A stretch of DNA of 64,000 nt from Pseudisothecium myosuroides. Taxonomy: Eukaryota; Streptophyta; Bryopsida; Hypnales; Lembophyllaceae. The notes under the pieces are model-generated. The model had not been told where the DNA came from. It searched no databases and saw nothing but the letters and a program-made list of their open reading frames with translations. The stretch spans positions 7,688,001 to 7,752,000 of the forward strand of contig OX637287.1 of NCBI GenBank assembly GCA_951799445.1, in the 5' to 3' direction. Within the stretch, counting starts at the first letter, position 1. The number at the start of each line of letters is the position of its first letter. Of this stretch, positions 58,482 to 64,000 are shown piece by piece. The position numbers were made by a program, and so were the translations under genes.

Positions 58482-59416
58482 CCCCTAAAGGTTTTTGACT
58501 ATGTTTTCACCAAAAACACTTAAAAACTGCCATTTCTAAAACTAGTGCCAAATTTTAGAAAAAAAACATTTTCGGACACATGTAACCATAGGATCTTGTG
58601 GTAAACTTGTTTAAAAAGATGTGGAAAAAAATTCAGAATTTTCCACCATGTGGATTGCAAGATAATAGCGTTTGAATTGACAAAAATCCTTTTTTTGTCC
58701 CTGCAAAAAAACGGGCAGCTGCCCTTCACAAGGTCACATTTGTATGAAAAAATGTCCAAAATGGTGGTTACTCTTTGGATTCATTCTTCAAGGCAAGTTG
58801 GCTACATTCTTGAAAAATTTCAAATCATTTGGAATTGTACAACATATAGGAAAAAAATAGTAAGTATGAAGAGGTAGTAAATGATTCAAAACACTAAATT
58901 GTTAAGAATTTATTTATGGAATTGAAAAATGCCAATCCCAACGGTTGTAATGTTGTAATAAACAATCTATACCCAATGTTTTTATTTTTTTTCAAAAATA
59001 TTGAAAATTGAGTTAAATAAAGGACTTCAAAGTTTATTTTAGTGTTGGGATTCCATAACTACCCTCAAACTAAGAATCCTCATAACTTTTGACTCATTGA
59101 TCGAAATGGAATGATTCAAAGCTTTACGCTTATATATAAATCTAAAGAACCAATTTTTATTTTTTATTTTTTTTAAAAGTGATTTTTAAAGAAGTTTTTT
59201 TTGCTGCCCGGGCTGCCCGCCGAGCAATGAAAATGACATATCATGCAATAACTTTTTAACCGTGTAGTTGAAAGTTATGAAAATTGTTGGGCCTTAAAGC
59301 TACTCCTTGGGAAAATGTTGTGTGAAAATTTGAAAGAAAAAAAATAAAAACTCCACTCGTAGTGAGCTGCCCCAAAAAGCTATCTTTACAAAAAAGCATG
59401 TTCGGTGCTTTACGGG
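58482..59416 (-). mobile_element. TTAA-site element B3 (935 bp)
   Basis: TTAA at 58478-58481 and 59417-59420, ends CCCCTAAAGG and CTTTACGGG. Reads inverted relative to B2 and B4 and is closest to B1. Confidence 0.85.
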
Positions 59417-59420
59417 TTAA

Positions 59421-60333
59421 CCCCTAAAGTCCTATTGTTTCAAGGGACAAAATGAATTTTGGACAAGCTCCTATGGTCTCAATATTTGTTGTGATTTTTT
59501 GAAATTTTTAGTAAAGATAGAAAAACATAATAGCTTTCCAAAAATATAATTTTTTTTTAATTAGTACCCAGGAGCAAAAGTTATGGCGCAAAAAACCCTT
59601 TTTTTGTTCAACTGGCAGAAAAAAACCCTAAAAAAACTTGAAATAAAATATTTAAAAAATTTGTTTTCTAAATATAATATTTTTTTCTACACTTGAAGCT
59701 TTGATTCATTCTATTTGGATTTATATTTAGAAAGTTATGGACAATCTTGTTATGCAATCTAAGCATCTTCTTGAAAAAATAACTAATAGAATTTATTTTG
59801 GAATGCAATTTTTATAATTTTTCAAAAACATTTATTAGACAGGGTTAAGTTTTGTTTGCTAGAACAATCTCACCATTGGAGTTACTATATTTCAATTCCA
59901 TCTTAGAGCTATTAACAGTTTAGTTTCTCCTTCAATCTTTAACCTATTTCTACTTAACAATTTTTTAATGAGTGAAAACTAAGTGTGTGTTTTAAAAAAG
60001 AAATTCTAGACCCTCAACGCAATTCTTCATCATATAAATCAAAAATTAAAAATCATTAGAGCAAAAGTTTTATGTTAAGAAGGTTCAAAGCCCCAAAATG
60101 TAGTTGAGCAAGGTACAAAAAAACTTATTTCTTTCACTTTAAATGCAAATATCTTGCAATCTACAAGGTCAAAGTTTTTGAAATTTTTTCCACACATTTG
60201 TACACTAGTCTACTTCAAGATCCTACAATTAAATATACAAAAAAAAAATTAAAAAAAAAAAATTTGCTCTTTGCTATAGAATTGGCAGTTTTGAGTGGTT
60301 TTTGATGGAAAAAAGGCCTCAGGACTTTAGGGG
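59421..60333 (+). mobile_element. TTAA-site element B4 (913 bp), abutting B3
   Basis: CCCCTAAAGTCCTATTGTTT at the left, AGGACTTTAGGGG at the right, TTAA at 59417-59420 (shared with B3) and 60334-60337. Body closely parallels B2. Confidence 0.88.
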
Positions 60334-60337
60334 TTAA

Positions 60338-61421
60338 GTAGCATTACAAATGAATAATCAAAGATTATCAATCAAAAATTGATTAGCAATAGAAAACTAA
60401 TTTTTTTAGACTCCAATATCTTTTTTAACAAACTAAAATTTAATCCTATAGTTGATGTTTCATTCATATTTATTCATCACTCATTTCATTTTCTTTATGT
60501 GAATGCTATATATCTTTTAATTGATTTTAAAATTAAACAAAATTTAAGAAGTGTACTAATCTTTTTGAGAATCTTATTCAAAATACAAGGTTCATAGTAC
60601 CATACATTTGCCCAAGTAAACTTTATTTATATGATATTTTAAAAATTTTAGAGGTTTGGATACCAAATAAAGATGAACTAAATCATGGATGTCACTAGTG
60701 CTTCATAAGCATTAAAGTATATAGATTATGAGTTTTTAACCTAAAATTATCTATGAAATGGGTTTTAGGCAATTACAATAGATACATGATAAATATGGCA
60801 CGGTAATTTGAATAGGTATATAACTTGAAAAAATATAAATGGTATTTTTAGATTGTTGGTTATCTCTAAGTGGTTCAAGGGCCACATTGTGTCCTCTACA
60901 TTTATACGTGGCCCTTATTTTCCCAAATCCTTGAAGTATTGGCCAAATATGTGAACTACAAAATTGAAGATAAAACAGCCCTTGATTTTATGTTGTTCCT
61001 AGAAAACTATTGTGACACTCTTTGTTGAATTGAGAGGCTACCGAACATACTCAAGTGTGTATTTCTAGATAAATATGTGTATTGCTTCCACCACGTCTAC
61101 ATGTGTTTTCCCTCATGTCGACATCTGCTATGATTGGATACATGGTGCGCATTCATCAAAAAAAATTATTTACAAATGGACAATAAATCATTCACATGCA
61201 AGATTACATATACTGTACTTAGACAATGTATAGATGTAATGAAGACACCAAAAATCACTTAGGAGTTAAGTATTGCAACCACATTTTTGTGTTATTTTAG
61301 GAAGATCTTATGTATCAATTGGAATCATTGATTTGATATTGTAAAGTGAAGTAAATTTTGGTATATTTAGTATGGTTGGTTTGGATTATTGGTCTTATGT
61401 AGGAATATATGGGAGACGTTG
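60338..61421. other. AT-rich intergenic DNA
   Basis: No gene or classified repeat recognised. Confidence 0.45.
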
Positions 61422-61670
61422 AACCCGTTCCATAGAGTGGGACCAGCAAGGTGGATTTACCCTAGAGAAAAATGCAAAAAAAATTTATTTGCCATATATC
61501 AATTTTTTGGCAAATTTTGAATTCATATTTGCAAACAAAAACTCCAAATTAGCTAGAAGAGGCCTGCAATGTACCGTAGGCAAGGTACAAAATAGTTTTT
61601 TTCTTTTTCTTAAAATTTTATCCCCACAAATACAATTTTTACCCTGTTGGTCCCACTTCGTTGGACGGAT
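61422..61670. mobile_element. MITE-like inverted-repeat element (about 245 bp)
   Basis: AACCCGTTCCATAGAGTGGGACCAGCAAGG at the left is the approximate inverse of CCCTGTTGGTCCCACTTCGTTGGACGGAT at the right. The target duplication is not clear. Confidence 0.55.
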
Positions 61671-61741
61671 TTAATGTCATGCGGGATGTGATTTGTACTT
61701 CAGCTAGAGGCATCATGTTGTGATCAATGGACAATAGTTCT

Positions 61742-62958
61742 GAGGTAGTATGTTCTAAAAGCAATTGGCCTCTAAAACTAATCATAGCACATAGGTACAT
61801 TTTTCTTTCTTCAATATACCAAAGGTGTACATTTCAGGAGGTGGTCACCTTTAGTGACCACTATGTTTCAACTTCAAAAATTTGTAATTAATTCCACAAA
61901 GGTCCAAAAAATATGAAACAACATGGATTAGATGCCAACTCCATTTTTCTTCCTATAAAAATTTACTAATAATTATTTCAAGGAGTTTATCCCCTAAAGG
62001 ACCGTTGTCCCTTCGAAGGACAAATGCGTTTTCGGGTAGGTACCTACGGGCTGAAATTTTGTCATGATTTTTTTAAACTATTTTGGAGATAGAAAAACTG
62101 ATAAGCTTTGTGGGAATATAATTTTTTTGACAATCGGTGCCCGGGAACAAAAGTTATGACCAAATAAGCTCAAAATAGGGGACGGCGGGCAGCCCAGGTA
62201 GCAAAAAACAAATGGACAAAAATTTGAATTTTTTTTAAAATATTTTTTTTCTCATAGATTATATTTTTGTTTATCTGGAAAGCTTTGATTCATTTCATTT
62301 GGATTTGTTATGAGAAAGTTATGGACATTCTTGCTTTTGGGGCAGTTAGAGCATCTTCTTAAAAAAAATAACTTGTAGGATTTATTTCTAAATGCAAATT
62401 TTTCAATTTTTCAATTTTTTTTTCATGGTCTGATTTACTTGCTAGAACAATCTCACCATTGGGATAAGTGAATTTTAATTCCATCTAAAATATATGAATA
62501 TTTTAGATTTTCCTTCTATCTCGTACCTACTTCTATTTAACAATTTTTTTAAGAATGATAATTAAGTTTTTTTGAAACTTTTTTTTTTCCTAGACTCTCA
62601 ACTCAATTCTCTACTATAAATATTTAAAGCTCAAAACTCTGTAGTGCAAAAAATTTAAGTTAAAAATGTTCAAAGTAAGAAAATCTAGTCCCGCAATGTG
62701 CTGAAAAACTTGTTTTTTTCACTTTAAACGCAGATATCTTGCAATCTGTGGGGTCAAAAATTCTGAAAATTTTTCCACACACTCTCATACTAGTTAGGTG
62801 TAAGATCCTACGATTAGATGTGGAAAAAAAATAATGTTCAATTTTTTCTTACTCTTTGCTATAGATATGGCAGATTTGAGTGTTTTTTGGCAAAAAAAAG
62901 GCCTTGGTCCTTTAGGAATACAACTCTTAAATGGTCACTTTAAGAGCAGACTACCTTA
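61742..62958 (-). repeat. Repeat H, copy 4, split by element B5
   Basis: Inverse of H1-H3 (ACTTCAAAAATTTGTAATTA, TTAGATGCCAACTCCATTTT). After B5 it continues with CTTAAATGGTCACTTTAAGAGCAGACTACCTTA, the expected outer end. Confidence 0.65.
61991..62916 (+). mobile_element. TTAA-site element B5, decayed ends (about 926 bp)
   Basis: CCCCTAAAGGACCGTTGTCC at the left with TTAT outside; GGTCCTTTAGG at the right with AATA outside. Body as B2 (CAATCGGTGCCCGGGAACAAA, AGCATCTTCTTAAAAAAA). The target duplication has decayed. Confidence 0.75.
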
Positions 62959-64000
62959 GGGTACGTTCGCACCGCGCGCTTAACGAGTCATTAGGGGGCG
63001 GTGCTGGAGCAGCGAAGGAGTTGGTGTCCACACCAGCATTCCTTTGGATCCTTCGAGCCGACGTGGAGAAGCAGCTAGCAAGGCGAAAGAGCGGTGGTGC
63101 CTACCGGGGCAGCGAAGTACTTTCGTAAGTGCCTTTTAGGCCGGCGGACTTTATGTAGCACAGAGAAGTGGTGAATACGTAGATTTCAAAGTAGGAAAAT
63201 CGTTTTTACGTAAGTGGGGTCCCTGAGGGTGACTACGCTAATACGGCGGATTAAGCTTAATTAAAGTTTCAATTACGGGTGTATGAAGATGCGGACACTG
63301 CGGCCATGCCATGCAGATGACAGTTGTCCACCTTTGCCACTCAAACATTGAATTCCAACGGCTACCTACTAGCGTCATTGCACTACAAATTGAAGAGTCC
63401 ATCGCAAAGGCAGTCATCTGCAAGCATTTTGGCGCAATCATTTGAATTCCTGCACTAATTTGAGTAGTTGAGCGTGGTGTGGTTCCCAAAGACTTGCTCG
63501 TGAGTCTCGTGCTATTCTTGTTGATTTTCTTCCGTGCACATCAGCCACGTTCAGGAATTGTGGAACTTGCTGACTATCTACGTACTTAGCTTGTGAGATC
63601 TGACAATGGCTACCCGCTTCGTTGGTCAATAAGCTGCCGGTTGCGCTGCTTCGACCGTTGTTGGAAGTGCCGGTGAGTTCGCCACAGTCATCTTCTCATT
63701 TCGCCTATCGATTCCACGTGCAGTCTGTCAGCAAGACATGTTCCGAGCCATGTTCAATTTGCCACAGAAATGTTTTCGCTTACTTCATGACAGTGTGTGA
63801 ACATCCTCTCTGCGCAGGTACTCCTCGCAATTCTCCTGCTACGGCTCCGACGCTGCCAACATCACCCGCCAGTGAAGGTCAGTTCCGCAACGTTTCACCT
63901 TCTCATTTAGTGCATTCAGTTTATTATGCCTCCCTGTCACTTTCTCCTCGATGATATCATATGTTCCAATTCACCTTTACTATTGTCGAGGACTTTGAAT
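62959..64000. other. GC-richer unclassified segment at the window edge
   Basis: Composition changes abruptly at GGGTACGTTCGCACCGCGCG, which directly abuts the end of repeat H. This could be the terminus of another element whose other end lies outside the window, or a gene flank. Open frames on both strands (62931-63128 plus, 63238-63489 and 63438-63629 minus, 63622-63954 plus) show no motif I recognise. The last contains CSEPCSICHRN. Possible splice donors occur (CCGGTGAGTT, GCAGGTACTC), so part of a split gene is not excluded. Confidence 0.4.

Noticed and set aside
1..64000. CRISPR arrays, operons, phage or integrative elements
   Set aside because: No regularly spaced direct repeats with unique spacers and no prokaryotic gene organisation. 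All genes found are intron-containing or TATA/AATAAA-framed eukaryotic units.

Overview
The window reads as nuclear DNA of a land plant. Evidence: an A-type (CYP71-clan) cytochrome P450, a plant-like ubiquitin-specific protease with short GT-AG introns, Stowaway-like (CTCCCTC termini, TA target) and Emigrant-like (CAGTAGAA termini, TA target) MITEs, TATA boxes and AATAAA signals. Intergenic DNA is very AT-rich while exons are GC-richer. The species cannot be named from sequence alone; a non-seed plant such as a bryophyte is possible but is only a guess. No viral, organellar, bacterial, rRNA, tRNA or CRISPR feature was found. Layout: 0-3.2 kb holds a motif-rich noncoding tract and a decayed DDE transposase. 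5.7-8.1 kb is an intact five-exon USP deubiquitinase gene on the minus strand with a TATA box. 8.8-14.5 kb is transposon and palindrome territory. 14.6-39.3 kb is a cluster of three long diverged copies, plus one nested fragment, of a block of about 4-5 kb. Each long copy carries the same small transcription unit: TATA box, ATG-free leader of about 240-270 nt, an ORF of 35-39 codons ending in a C-x4-C-x2-C motif, and an AATAAA signal. 40-48.8 kb is a degenerate satellite in two orientations, invaded by nested elements. 49.2-51.8 kb is an intact two-coding-exon P450 gene on the minus strand. 52-64 kb is again repeats, ending in an unclassified GC-richer segment that runs off the window. Main results. 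(1) A locally triplicated, apparently undescribed Cys-rich micropeptide gene family. (2) A coherent set of about nine non-autonomous elements, mostly about 0.73 kb, with GGGTNATTGCAAGAAA-like termini and 4-bp target duplications, several proven by empty sites in the window. (3) Elements of about 0.93 kb with CCCCTAAAG termini at TTAA sites (piggyBac- or Kolobok-like signature). (4) Nested insertions that can be read as a stratigraphy. (5) A 151-bp-arm, nearly perfect hairpin. Apart from the USP, the P450 and the micropeptide copies, no ORF in the window has recognisable coding character. All exon joins were made by eye and need transcript support.
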